64,000 nt of DNA from Hippopus hippopus (taxonomy: Eukaryota; Mollusca; Bivalvia; Cardiida; Cardiidae), in contig OX328096.1 in assembly GCA_946811185.2 (NCBI GenBank), forward strand, positions 70,679,345-70,743,344, written 5' to 3'. How positions within the stretch are numbered: position 1 is the first letter of the stretch; the number at the start of each line of letters is the position of its first letter. The notes under the pieces were generated by a model. It was not told the DNA's origin and searched no databases. It was given only the letters and a program-made list of their open reading frames with translations. Both the position numbers and the translations under genes were made by a program. Positions 49,401-51,369 of the stretch are shown here, in pieces.

Positions 49401-50813
49401 CAAAACAGATACTGTCAGTACACGTATTTTGTGATGAATTTTAAAAATTGGATCATACATATCTCTTGCAATGCATGAAATTAATGGTTGGTCTGAAGAA
49501 AATCAAATAGCTGTTTAGCAGACGGCATATATGTGGACTCGTCCAGATTGAAAGAATTTGCAGACAACAATTAAATGTAGCTCATGAGGTGTTTGAATTA
49601 TGCATTTGCTATAGTAGAAAACATTGTGGGAAAAGGAGAAAATGCTATTTACCACCATTTTCACCTTTTCCTAGCATTTGCAATAGCCTTCTTTCTCAAG
49701 GTTGTTCAAACTGGGGATTAAGTGGTGAAGGGTTAGGCCTGATTCTAATATATACACATAGATCTATTGTTGAATTTATGAAACTTTTAATCATTCAACA
49801 GCCTACAAGCACCGGAATTTGTGGCCGACTTTTGACGTTTCAATACTGGACTCTCTATTGTATATAACTGTAGTCTACCATCAGAAATATTTAAAAGAAC
49901 TCAAAGATTTTAAGATCTACAAATTATATCAGTGATGCAAAGCTGTAGATCTAGTTTTAGATTAATCATACATGACTTAATGTTATGAAATACTATACTC
50001 AGAAAATGACACAATCAAAGACTGAGTCAAAGTGATTAGGTACATTGACTGAAGCCAGGTTTTGACCAACAAAAATTTTGGCTACTAAAAATTATTGGCT
50101 GGCGCCAACCTAGAAATCTGATAAAAACAAATTTTTCTCGTTTATGTTGCTCATGACACAACCATGTAATGATAATTTATTGACCAATTCTTGAATATGA
50201 CCTACTGTACATTCATTTCAAAATTGGCACTAACTGGCTCCAGTTATTTCAATCTGGCGCAAACTTTTCTCATTTGGCGAAAGTGATGGCGCAAGAAAAG
50301 AAGCAGCCAGAGGGAACCCTGATAATTGAGACTATTGGCAATGCTTCAACACCCTGTGTTCCAATGCATGTTTTATTGGACACTGAATGAGCTTGGAACC
50401 TAGCTTTAAATGATGACATTACCAGCTAACACTCTGTATAACTAATATTTCTGAGATGCTGATGTAAATAATAGACGGAAAGTGTACTTCATATTCACTG
50501 AAATAAGCAAAATTTTACTGAAAACATAAAAAAATTGGATTTGTGCCAAATTGAGGGCATCGCCAAAACAAGCACACAGATAATGTGTAACCTTTCATGA
50601 CAATTGATGGATTGTGTTGAGACGCTCTTTTCTTATCAAGCTTACCCTTTCCTTCATTCTCCATGTCTGCGTGACCTTTTTTGACCCTTCTATCTTTTCA
50701 CGATGTCGAAGTTCGTCGTAAGCACAGAGCAACTTTGAGTCGTCAATCTCCTCCTCATCATTGAGATGCTTCAAGTCTGACGAAGTACACATTTCATTCA
50801 GGGATAAAAACAT
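2751..50813 (-). CDS. RPTOR: RPTOR (Raptor), TORC1 scaffold subunit; 5' and middle exons, 3' end outside the window
   Basis: Raptor binds TOR kinase and recruits substrates and the lysosomal Rag GTPases. Exons, 5' to 3': 50646-50813, 42236-42338, 41736-41896, 40550-40630, 38792-38938, 37669-37826, 36258-36317, 33583-33683, 32879-33023, 31900-32164, 30003-30113, 28797-28871, 27749-27814, 26838-27035, 25936-26076, 20028-20150, (19144-19254 and 18298-18367, probable), 13396-13473, 12402-12667, 11426-11526, 10439-10595, 7618-7834, 4104-4221, 2751-2875. All junctions are GT-AG and all phases agree, giving about 1115 codons. Domain order matches the animal family: RNC/caspase-like domain (first seven exons), armadillo/HEAT repeats, a Ser/Pro linker, then WD40. 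The last exon ends in phase 1 inside the first WD40 blades. Alignment to human Raptor is from memory, but similarity is strong and collinear. Introns total over 44 kb and are mostly transposon-derived. The gene is intact except for one doubtful in-frame TGA in the candidate exon at 18298-18367. Confidence 0.95.
3024..3284. repeat. Pal-B MITE copy
   Basis: Diverged, with centre CAGCCTGCACAGACTGAGCA; lies about 150 bp upstream of RPTOR exon 24 in the intron. Confidence 0.72.
3366..3640 (-). mobile_element. tRNA-derived SINE copy, diverged
   Basis: Body resembles the other copies (AATTCAGTTACATCACAGTG; CCTGGTATATCC). The head ends ACTGAGCTACC, a remnant of box A in reverse. Confidence 0.6.
3792..4050. 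repeat. Pal-B MITE copy
   Basis: Starts CCATGCCCTGGCAAGAGG and ends AGAACATG; centre CAGCCTGCACAGACTGCACA. Confidence 0.72.
4104..4221 (-). CDS. RPTOR: RPTOR exon 23 (first WD40 strand)
   Basis: 118 bases, phase 1 to 2: [38 protein letters not shown]. Equivalent to human DDQIFLNRNPGVPSVVKFHP. A Pal-A MITE lies immediately upstream in the intron. Acceptor ttttag, donor gtaagt. Confidence 0.95.
4236..4458 (+). repeat. Pal-A MITE copy
   Basis: Directly upstream of RPTOR exon 23 in the intron; ends GTGTGGTAAGGGTTAA. The centre reads GCCAGTGGTCAGCC. Confidence 0.72.
4465..4887. repeat. Two inverted Pal-A MITE copies sharing a TTAA
   Basis: First copy (L arm first) 4465-4667; second, degenerate, begins at that TTAA and runs to about 4887 (AAGGATTGA). 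With the copy at 4236-4458 this makes a three-element cluster. Confidence 0.6.
5623..7244 (+). mobile_element. Pearl-like (Helentron-associated) element with about ten tandem core repeats
   Basis: Left end CAAGAGGGCCATGATGGCCC forms a palindrome. The core is roughly ten tandem units of about 145 bp (GACAAACATTCTGACC; GAAAATGTGGCCTCTAGAGC; TTGACCTAGTGACCTAG). A short GACGGACGACGGAC tract follows, and the right end is a second hairpin, TAGCTCACC..AGGTGAGCTAA. This order (left palindrome, tandem core, ACGG tract, right palindrome) is that of the bivalve pearl family, which is related to Helentrons. Open frames inside are repeat translations, not genes. Confidence 0.8.
7410..7483 (+). repeat. (GA)n microsatellite
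   Basis: About 70 bp of GA with two interruptions (GACAGAG, GACACAG). The open frames across it are artefacts. Confidence 0.97.
7618..7834 (-). CDS. RPTOR: RPTOR exon 22 (lead-in to WD40)
   Basis: 72 codons plus one base, phase 0 to 1: [57 protein letters not shown]. It matches the human segment with TGFCDWSARYFAQPVM and RNSRVRRQAQ. Donor gtaatt. A (GA)n microsatellite lies about 140 bp downstream in the intron. Confidence 0.94.
7852..8071 (-). repeat. Pal-A MITE copy
   Basis: L arm first, hairpin present (TGCTGTTAACCAGCA). It lies just upstream of RPTOR exon 22 in the intron, starting 18 bp from the exon edge. Confidence 0.75.
8192..9524 (-). mobile_element. Mariner element copy B (1333 bp) with dead transposase
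   Basis: Same family as the 0.7-2.0 kb copy, with nearly perfect terminal repeats (CGAGGGTTGTTC) and TA duplications at 8190-8191 and 9525-9526. Transposase remnants on the minus strand: 8940-9350 (N-terminal) and 8265-8897 (catalytic). A small deletion near 9040 and a 1-base deletion near 8900 shift the frame. The catalytic part carries two disabling substitutions: TGD is TGY at the first Asp and PCD is PCN at the third. Confidence 0.92.
9596..10230. repeat. Cluster of four Pal-A fragments
   Basis: Hairpin cores near 9680-9750, 9955-10015, 10080-10120 and 10150-10215, the last two incomplete. They fill the intron between mariner copy B and RPTOR exon 21. Confidence 0.6.
10439..10595 (-). 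CDS. RPTOR: RPTOR exon 21 (linker before WD40)
   Basis: Completes Gly, then 52 codons, phase 2 to 0: [47 protein letters not shown] equals human RKMFDKGP, which fixes the identity of an otherwise variable exon. Donor gtaagt. Confidence 0.92.
10857..10882 (+). repeat. poly(A) run
   Basis: 26 A at the end of a pearl-related fragment. Confidence 0.95.
11133..11396 (+). repeat. Pal-A MITE copy with duplicated L arm
   Basis: R arm and hairpin (TGCTGGAAACCAGCA) normal, then the L arm appears twice (GTTTTCAAAAGCCTTG and GTTCTCCAAAGCCTTC), ending GTGTGGTAAAATGTTAA. It stops just before RPTOR exon 20. Confidence 0.75.
11426..11526 (-). CDS. RPTOR: RPTOR exon 20 (Ser/Pro linker)
   Basis: 33 codons plus GG, phase 0 to 2: [38 protein letters not shown] matches human QSAPASPTN, the region holding the second AMPK/14-3-3 site. 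Acceptor ttccag, donor gtaagg. Confidence 0.9.
11637..11770. repeat. Tandem pair of perfect palindromes
   Basis: Two copies at a 60-bp period of a hairpin with 17-bp arms and a 3-base loop: ACAGTGTCTCAAATCAT, ATA, mirror (11649-11685 and, with one change, 11709-11745). Confidence 0.92.
11782..12004 (+). repeat. Pal-A MITE copy
   Basis: Hairpin centre TGTTGGTTACCAGCA; tips eroded. Confidence 0.75.
12402..12667 (-). CDS. RPTOR: RPTOR exon 19
   Basis: Two bases plus 88 codons, ending phase 0 (gtaagt). A Ser/Thr/Pro-rich first half is followed by [20 protein letters not shown] and [15 protein letters not shown], matching the human block with FNSVYTQIW and DPYPEVS. It closes the helical repeat region. 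Confidence 0.94.
13018..13243 (-). repeat. Pal-A MITE copy
   Basis: Ends TTTGGTAAAGAGTTAA. The hairpin has decayed at the centre. It lies in the RPTOR intron between the exons at 13.4 and 12.5 kb. Confidence 0.75.
13396..13473 (-). CDS. RPTOR: RPTOR exon 18 (regulatory linker, AMPK-type site)
   Basis: 78 bases, phase 1 to 1: [19 protein letters not shown] then [16 protein letters not shown] fits the AMPK consensus (hydrophobic at -5, basic at -3, Ser, hydrophobic at +4) and aligns with human MRRASSYSSL around Ser722. Acceptor tttcag, donor gtaaga. Confidence 0.88.
13582..13811 (-). repeat. Pal-A MITE copy, full length
   Basis: Both tips present. Its right TTAA at 13808-13811 is shared with the oppositely oriented copy that follows. 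Confidence 0.8.
13808..14034 (+). repeat. Pal-A MITE copy
   Basis: Inverted partner of the previous copy, sharing one TTAA; hairpin centre mutated (TCTGGTTATTAGCA). Confidence 0.75.
14160..14372 (-). repeat. Pal-A MITE copy, hairpin collapsed
   Basis: Both arms recognisable (TTTGAGCAGCATTTAATTTG, CATCTGCAAATGCTTTC), but the hairpin is reduced to about 20 bp. Confidence 0.65.
15322..15541 (+). repeat. Pal-A MITE copy
   Basis: Complete but diverged; hairpin centre TGCCGGTTACTAGCA. A further L-to-R fragment lies at 15770-15898. Confidence 0.65.
15972..16140. repeat. Fold-back element, about 165 bp
   Basis: ATAATCAACTGGTGATGTGT at left mirrors ACACACCACCAGCTGATTAT at right; arms of about 45 bp with mismatches. 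Confidence 0.7.
16377..16560 (+). repeat. Pal-A MITE copy with rearranged right arm
   Basis: Left part starts TTAACCCTTTCCCACACGAC. The right side is followed by a second TTTTCTCGAAATGTTTTC segment up to about 16640, suggesting an internal duplication. Confidence 0.65.
16857..17074 (-). repeat. Pal-A MITE copy
   Basis: Hairpin well kept (TGCTGGTCACCAGCG centre); ends TGTGTGGTAATGAGC. Confidence 0.8.
17308..17494 (-). repeat. Pal-A MITE copy
   Basis: L arm shortened; forms a back-to-back pair with the copy at 17496-17712. Confidence 0.75.
17496..17712 (+). repeat. Pal-A MITE copy
   Basis: Full hairpin with a shortened centre (TGCTGGTACCAGCA); R arm to L arm, ending TTTGGTAAAGGGTTGA. Confidence 0.82.
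17860..18155 (-). mobile_element. tRNA-derived SINE copy
   Basis: Reverse orientation, with a (TTTG)n tail at 17863-17880 and body matches GCTTTCCTGGAGTTTCTTTT and CCACTGGCTGCTTTCCCACA. The head is eroded. Confidence 0.8.
18298..18367 (-). CDS. RPTOR: RPTOR candidate linker exon 17b, with in-frame TGA
   Basis: 70 bases between a ttacag acceptor and gtaact donor. Its length gives exactly the phase 0 to 1 shift needed between the exons at 20.0 kb and 13.4 kb. It reads [17 protein letters not shown], a stop (TGA), then [13 protein letters not shown] resembles the human segment just before the AMPK-site block. The TGA is either a base error, a real allele, or a sign that the exon is miscalled. 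Confidence 0.45.
18728..19031 (-). mobile_element. tRNA-derived SINE copy
   Basis: Reverse orientation, full length but diverged; tail TAATTGATTG, head near 18960-19030 with a weak box B. Confidence 0.8.
19144..19254 (-). CDS. RPTOR: RPTOR candidate linker exon 17a
   Basis: An open 37-codon stretch, phase 0 to 0, after a very strong polypyrimidine tract and cag acceptor and before a gtagcc donor. It reads [20 protein letters not shown] then [17 protein letters not shown]. This part of Raptor is a poorly conserved linker, so homology cannot confirm it. Support comes from splice signals, matching phase and an open frame. An upstream donor (gtacaa) is an alternative end. Confidence 0.5.
20028..20150 (-). 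CDS. RPTOR: RPTOR exon 16 (end of helical repeats)
   Basis: 41 codons, phase 0 to 0: [46 protein letters not shown] follows the conserved VRK of the previous exon, as in human. Donor gtatct is inferred; the frame stays open for some codons beyond it. Confidence 0.9.
20168..20362. repeat. Pal-C fold-back element, about 195 bp
   Basis: AGTAACACAAATCCTGATTA faces CAATCAGAAGTTGTGTTACT; outer ends GGTCTGTATTCATC and TAGTGAATACTGATC. Related pieces at 3641-3738, 35625-35700 and 42398-42505. It abuts RPTOR exon 16 upstream. Confidence 0.72.
20483..20890. repeat. Two adjacent Pal-A copies, inverted
   Basis: 20483-20710 is R arm first with a good hairpin (TGCTGGTTACCAGCA). 20708-20890 is L arm first with a decayed centre. 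Confidence 0.7.
21186..21403 (-). repeat. Pal-A MITE copy
   Basis: Starts AACCCTTTACCACACA and ends GTGTGATAAAGGGTTAA, with hairpin centre TGCTGGTAACCAGCA. Confidence 0.8.
21790..23335 (+). mobile_element. Pearl-like element, second family, with about 8 tandem units
   Basis: Left CAAGAGCGGCAAATTGTTGC. The core has about eight units of about 155 bp (AAACACACATGCCAAGTTTC; GACTGGAGATGACAAAGTTA; GGGAAATAACTCAAAGACAG), then ACGGACGGACGCCCGCCCGC and a right palindrome built on ATACGCCATGGG and GATGGGCGTATAA. The 200-codon open frame at 22530-23132 is just the repeat being a multiple of three over part of its length. Confidence 0.8.
23397..25736. mobile_element. CAGGG-ended element H1, about 2.3 kb
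   Basis: Left end CAGGGTTTGGCACTAAC, right end GCGTCGAACCCTG. Flanked by GGCAAA (23391-23396) and CGCAAA (25737-25742), a 6-bp duplication with one mismatch. Contains a separate TA-flanked element (23776-24849). No transposase. Terminal bases suggest the hAT group. Confidence 0.65.
23776..24849. mobile_element. TA-flanked element with GTCCGTA repeats, 1074 bp
   Basis: 24-bp inverted ends (GGGTCAATCTGGGTAAATAC.. / ..GTATTTACCCGGATTGACCC, one mismatch), TA on both sides (23774-23775, 24850-24851). A further internal copy of the end motif lies at about 24638-24660, and GTCCGTA recurs several times. No transposase frame. Nested in H1. Confidence 0.72.
25936..26076 (-). CDS. RPTOR: RPTOR exon 15
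   Basis: 47 codons, phase 0 to 0: [42 protein letters not shown]. The RxxAVxALGxF repeat is the expected HEAT helix. The next exon is nearly 6 kb away across transposon-filled intron. Confidence 0.95.
26146..26370. repeat. Pal-B MITE copy, left tip lost
   Basis: Interior (GAGGTAGAATGGTCCTTGGA) and right tip (CAGAGCATGGCTCA) present; central hairpin weak. Confidence 0.65.
26838..27035 (-). CDS. RPTOR: RPTOR exon 14
   Basis: 66 codons, phase 0 to 0: [58 protein letters not shown]. Conserved HEAT helices. Donor gtgaga. Confidence 0.96.
27246..27542 (-). mobile_element. tRNA-derived SINE copy
   Basis: Reverse orientation; box B (GGGATCGAACCC on +) at about 27482. Flanked by a 13-bp duplication AGGTCAATGTTAA (27233-27245 and 27543-27555). 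Confidence 0.85.
27749..27814 (-). CDS. RPTOR: RPTOR exon 13
   Basis: 22 codons, phase 0 to 0: [20 protein letters not shown] then GQ; equivalent to human AEHRTMTAFILAVIVN. Acceptor tttcag, donor gtaagt. Confidence 0.95.
27891..28364 (+). mobile_element. Pearl-like element, third family, with two core units
   Basis: Left AACTAGAACTG; two core units of about 140 bp (TGACCTTTGACCCATGTGAC; TCCTAGGTCAAACAGC); then ACGGACAGATTGACAGATGG; right end CTTTGGTAGGTGGGGGGGGG. Confidence 0.72.
28511..28735 (+). repeat. Pal-A MITE copy
   Basis: Complete R arm, hairpin (TCCTGGTTACCAGCA) and L arm; ends about 60 bp downstream of RPTOR exon 12. Confidence 0.78.
28797..28871 (-). CDS. RPTOR: RPTOR exon 12
   Basis: 25 codons, phase 0 to 0: [20 protein letters not shown] then DPYMP, flanked by ttttcag and gtaagt. 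Confidence 0.96.
28880..29750. other. Intron, mostly unrecognised
   Basis: CAGGGTTTTCCATGACCCCC at 28964 resembles the tip of a CAGGG element, but I found no partner end. The rest is AT-rich without structure that I can see. Confidence 0.4.
29755..29958. repeat. Pal-B MITE copy, central hairpin deleted
   Basis: Tips and interior match (AAGGACCAGTCTACTACATG), but the palindrome is reduced to AGGCTAACATGGG. Confidence 0.65.
30003..30113 (-). CDS. RPTOR: RPTOR exon 11
   Basis: 37 codons, phase 0 to 0: [20 protein letters not shown] then [17 protein letters not shown]. Near-identical to vertebrate Raptor. Confidence 0.97.
30150..30443 (+). mobile_element. Pearl-related element without ACGG tract
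   Basis: Left AAGAGCACAGCATGCAGG; interior GGCAAAACTGTGTAAAAAAT and ACTTTGATGGCTATCTACCC; right GAAAACAGCCGAGCTAAAA. Relatives lie at 10608-10860, 12205-12360, 30588-30851 and, in reverse, 55445-55815. Confidence 0.6.
30588..30851 (+). mobile_element. Pearl-related element next to a Pal-A half
   Basis: Same family as 30150-30443; ends AACAGCCATGCTAAAA. It is followed immediately by the right half of a Pal-A MITE (30853-31000), and a possible left half (GCCAAACGATCCC) precedes it. Confidence 0.6.
31125..31386. repeat. Pal-B hairpin MITE, canonical copy (family description)
   Basis: Tips CCATGCTCTTGCAAAAGGGG and GGGCTTAATGCAT face their mirror CATTAAGCCCCC and GAGCACGGCTC at the other end. 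The centre is a GC-rich hairpin, GGTCAGCCTGCGCGGACTGC then GCAGGCTGACC. No ORF of its own. Flanking duplication not resolved. Confidence 0.82.
31388..31431 (+). repeat. (GT)n microsatellite
   Basis: About 22 uninterrupted GT units between two Pal-B elements. Confidence 0.97.
31431..31670. repeat. Pal-B MITE copy
   Basis: Separated from the previous copy only by the (GT)n run; the central hairpin is half deleted. Confidence 0.75.
31900..32164 (-). CDS. RPTOR: RPTOR exon 10 (armadillo/HEAT region)
   Basis: Completes Trp, then 88 codons to a phase-0 donor (gtaggt). Contains [51 protein letters not shown] and [13 protein letters not shown], the most conserved stretch of the protein. Confidence 0.97.
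32390..32745 (-). repeat. Pal-A MITE interrupted by unrelated 130 bp
   Basis: L arm 32390-32462, then unrelated sequence (GATTGCCCAGGGGCAAC), then hairpin and R arm 32596-32745. It resembles another insertion into the hairpin. Confidence 0.6.
32879..33023 (-). CDS. RPTOR: RPTOR exon 9
   Basis: 145 bases, phase 1 to 2: [44 protein letters not shown]. The [20 protein letters not shown] helix pair is diagnostic of Raptor. Acceptor ttttcag, donor gtaagt. Confidence 0.96.
33583..33683 (-). CDS. RPTOR: RPTOR exon 8
   Basis: 101 bases, phase 2 to 1: completes Lys, then [20 protein letters not shown] and [13 protein letters not shown]. Nearly identical to the human block before the helical-repeat region. 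Donor gttagt. Confidence 0.95.
34019..35121 (+). mobile_element. Pearl-like element carrying a near-identical tandem duplication
   Basis: Left palindrome AGGCGCTTGAGCGCCT; each unit ends with an ACGG/ACGC tract and the hairpin GCTGGCCTTCGGCCAGTGGA. The 494-bp unit at 34171-34664 is repeated at 34665-35121 with few differences apart from a shorter ACGG tract. Confidence 0.78.
35204..35430 (+). repeat. Pal-A MITE copy, near-perfect
   Basis: One of the best-preserved hairpins, with about 33 bp each side of TGCTGGTTACCAGCA matching. It is followed directly by a second, more degenerate copy at 35431-35620. Confidence 0.85.
35431..35620 (+). repeat. Pal-A MITE copy, degenerate
   Basis: Abuts the previous copy. 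The arm is disrupted but the core GGAGAAAATGCTGGTGACAGGC and its mirror survive. A Pal-C fold-back fragment continues to its right. Confidence 0.65.
36258..36317 (-). CDS. RPTOR: RPTOR exon 7
   Basis: 60 bases, phase 2 to 2: completes Trp, then [19 protein letters not shown] and the first two bases of Lys. LVPG-T matches human LVPGVT. Short, but fixed by phase on both sides, with a gtttcag acceptor and gtaagt donor. Confidence 0.92.
36440..37266 (+). repeat. Pal-A MITE copy split by a pearl-like element
   Basis: Left part 36440-36562 (R arm and half hairpin), right part 37170-37266 (TGCTGGTTATCAGCA onward). Confidence 0.78.
36563..37169 (+). mobile_element. Pearl-like element with about three core repeats, inserted in a Pal-A MITE
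   Basis: Same family as 5.6-7.2 kb (CAAGAGGGCCATTGGCCCT left, CACAGGTGAGCTAA right). It interrupts a Pal-A copy whose halves are 36440-36562 and 37170-37266. Rejoining the halves leaves the expected MITE sequence with no target duplication. Confidence 0.82.
37669..37826 (-). CDS. RPTOR: RPTOR exon 6 (end of RNC domain)
   Basis: 52 codons plus TG, phase 0 to 2. It starts with a variable Ser/Pro stretch ([13 protein letters not shown]), then [17 protein letters not shown] and [19 protein letters not shown], which is strongly conserved in animals. Donor gtgaga. Confidence 0.95.
38190..38784. repeat. Pal-A variant with two R arms, split by a SINE
   Basis: Segments 38190-38416 and 38732-38784 belong together. 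Both arms are of the R type (TGTCCAATTTAAAAG at left, AATTGCTTTAACTTTGGACA at right), so it is a symmetrical derivative. It ends at TTAA 38781-38784, two bases short of the RPTOR exon 5 donor hexamer (38786-38791). Confidence 0.75.
38417..38715 (+). mobile_element. tRNA-derived SINE, intact, 299 bp
   Basis: Head resembles a tRNA: box A TAGCTCAGTTGGTAGCA and box B GGTTCGATCCC. The body follows (GTGGGAAACCAGCCAGTGGC; GGTGTTTAACACAATACAAT) and it ends in a (CAAT)n-type tail. A perfect 16-bp duplication CCCATTTCTCATCTGC flanks it (38401-38416 and 38716-38731). Box A and B imply pol III transcription and mobilisation by a LINE; that step is from family knowledge. It is not a functional tRNA gene. 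Confidence 0.9.
38792..38938 (-). CDS. RPTOR: RPTOR exon 5 (RNC domain, YDCS motif)
   Basis: 49 codons, phase 0 to 0: [20 protein letters not shown], then [14 protein letters not shown] and REQEAT. YDCS is the position equivalent to the caspase cysteine loop. The donor gtaagt lies only a few bases from a Pal-A MITE whose TTAA end is at 38781-38784. Confidence 0.96.
39070..39315. repeat. Pal-B MITE copy, diverged
   Basis: Left AAAAGGGGGTTTAATGCAT and right CACAGAGCATGG are clear; central part shortened. Confidence 0.68.
39916..40094. repeat. Fold-back element, 179 bp, long arms
   Basis: GTATGGTCAGGTGGCAGGGG then ACTTGTTCACGGCTGTGGCA at left; the mirror GCCACAGCCGTAAACAAG and CCCTGCCACCTGACCGTAC at right. 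The left arm segment CTTGTTCACGGCTGT is duplicated inside. Confidence 0.88.
40550..40630 (-). CDS. RPTOR: RPTOR exon 4 (RNC domain, GHGVP motif)
   Basis: 27 codons, phase 0 to 0: [16 protein letters not shown] then [11 protein letters not shown]. The HYNGHGVP strand corresponds to the His-containing strand of the caspase fold that Raptor keeps. Acceptor tttcag, donor gtatac. Confidence 0.95.
41213..41617. repeat. Pal-A fragment and copy
   Basis: R-arm fragment at 41213-41312 and a diverged whole copy at 41398-41617 (ACTGGTTACCAGCA centre), downstream of RPTOR exon 3. Confidence 0.65.
41736..41896 (-). CDS. RPTOR: RPTOR exon 3 (RNC domain)
   Basis: Completes the Asp codon, then 53 codons, including [20 protein letters not shown] and [20 protein letters not shown]. 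These are core helices of the caspase-like RNC fold. Phase 1 to 0; donor gtagaa. Confidence 0.96.
42236..42338 (-). CDS. RPTOR: RPTOR exon 2 (RNC domain)
   Basis: 34 codons plus one base. It opens with [20 protein letters not shown] directly after the acceptor AG, a block nearly invariant in animal Raptor, and ends CARLECWI plus the first base of an Asp codon (donor gtatga). Phase 0 to 1. Confidence 0.96.
43489..43542 (+). repeat. G-rich low-complexity run
   Basis: Sixteen or so G, then GGGAGGG-type units and (GA)n. Could form a G-quadruplex on this strand. Confidence 0.95.
43705..45347 (+). mobile_element. Pearl-like element with degenerate core array
   Basis: Left CAAGAGGGCCATGATGGCCC, about five to six core units of about 180 bp (GCCCATGTAAAACTTGTGAC; GATAAAGCTACATGCCAAAT), an ACGGACGGACGCACGGACGG tract near 45255-45300, and right hairpin CTGGCCTTCGGCCAG. 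It sits inside the hAT-like element 42670-45580. Confidence 0.78.
45590..46634. other. Intron 1 of RPTOR between transposons, unrecognised
   Basis: Between the hAT-like element and H2. No long frame, no clear repeat. The short frame at 46078-46287 has no recognisable domain. Confidence 0.4.
47189..47417 (+). repeat. Pal-A hairpin MITE, canonical copy (family description)
   Basis: This copy shows the family: TTAA on both sides, tips CCCTTTACCA/TGGTAAAGGG, and a long central hairpin (GAAAA.. TTTGCGGGAAAAGGAGAAAA, TGCTGGTTACCAGCA, then the mirror image). Two unlike arms flank the hairpin: one with ATTGAAAGCATTTGCAGAC (R arm), the other with AAGGCTTCTTTCTCAG and GTTAAAAC (L arm). No coding capacity. 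TTAA duplication and CCC tips suggest a piggyBac-type parent; that is inference. '+' here means R arm first. Confidence 0.85.
47726..47941 (-). repeat. Pal-A MITE copy, full length
   Basis: L arm first. TTAA at both ends, hairpin intact with TGCTGGTAACCAGCA at its centre; 309 bp from the canonical copy, both inside the long CAGGG element. Confidence 0.85.
48263..48491 (+). repeat. Pal-A MITE copy, full length
   Basis: TTAA at both ends (ccTTAACCC and GGGTTAAct). Its right half was copied by the 543-bp tandem duplication that follows, so a half copy recurs at about 48947-49034. Confidence 0.85.
48404..49479. repeat. 543-bp tandem duplication
   Basis: 48404-48946 is repeated at 48947-49479 almost base for base (ACTATCCGATAGACGAAGAT; GGGTAGCTCGTTCTATAAAT). 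It includes the right half of a Pal-A MITE. Confidence 0.93.
49518..49735 (+). repeat. Pal-A MITE copy
   Basis: Hairpin centre mutated (TGCTATTTACCACCA); inside H2. Confidence 0.7.
50646..50813 (-). CDS. RPTOR: RPTOR exon 1 (start codon, N-terminal segment)
   Basis: 56 codons from ATG at 50813, ending in phase 0 at a gtaagc donor. The acidic N-terminus leads into the family signature [10 protein letters not shown] and TWRMKER, which matches the human segment just before the RNC domain. A second in-frame ATG lies seven codons downstream (MCTSS) and could be an alternative start. The next 8.3 kb is intron 1, largely filled by two long transposons. Confidence 0.92.
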
Positions 50814-51220
50814 GGCAAAGATCTTTCTATCTATGACAGTTATTTAATTGTGTCACTTGAAAAAATTTTAGAAATGTAAACACACAATGTGGTCTCCATC
50901 TTCAATCCGAACATGATTATCTTCCTTGTATAGTCTTTAAGCTTTAGAAGTGAGGAAACATATTTCGTGAAAATGAGTGTTGACTTTTGAATATCATTTA
51001 GAAGGAAGTTTGATGTATAAAAATAGATATAAAATTATTTGAAAAGTAATGTATGTACTTTAAACTTAATGACATAAAATAAATAGAAATTTTATTTTGG
51101 TTACAGAGCATTCAAAGCGCCAAACTGGTACCCAGCATGAGCCTCGTAACGATCTGATAGGCCGATAGCAGGCTACCAGTTTACCTCTTAGGAAGAGAAA
51201 GAATAAAATTCTGTAAACAA
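50814..51220. promoter_or_regulatory. Shared RPTOR/SUFU head-to-head intergenic region
   Basis: 407 bp separate the two start codons on opposite strands, so both promoters and both 5' UTRs must fit here unless upstream non-coding exons exist. It is AT-rich, with a TATA-like tataaaa at about 51016 facing SUFU. A ttacag at 51101-51106 could be an acceptor for a leaderless or spliced SUFU 5' UTR. No transposon is recognisable in it, unlike almost all neighbouring intron sequence. Confidence 0.7.
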
Positions 51221-51369
51221 ATGGCAGAAGCCGGTCCACCAGAGGAAGAATACGAAGAAACTGAAGAAGACTGGGAATACGCTGGTTTAGAAGCAATCGA
51301 CAAAGCTTGTTTAAGTCTCTATCCAGACCAACAGAATCCATTGCAGACATCGGCAGTTATTAAATTTTG
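51221..51369 (+). CDS. SUFU: SUFU exon 1
   Basis: Starts at ATG 51221 in aaacaaATGG; 49 codons plus TG. An acidic N-terminus (PPEEEYEETEEDWEY) replaces the Pro/Ala-rich vertebrate one, then KACLSLYPDQQNPLQ and AVIKF, the conserved start of the SUFU fold. Donor gtaagg. Confidence 0.95.

Larger units (their letters stand above)
46640..50321. mobile_element. CAGGG-ended element H2, 3.7 kb
   Basis: Left CAGGGTTCCCGCTGG, right CCAGAGGGAACCCTG, perfect 5-bp duplication ATAAT (46635-46639 and 50322-50326). Subterminal TTTGGCGCC and TTGCGCCATCA-type motifs recur at both ends. It has swallowed several Pal-A MITEs and a tandem duplication. It occupies RPTOR intron 1 and ends about 320 bp from exon 1. 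No transposase found. Confidence 0.72.

Noticed and set aside
51066..51350. Minus-strand 94-codon frame over SUFU exon 1
   Set aside because: Shadow of SUFU exon 1; no domain and no link to RPTOR exon 1.
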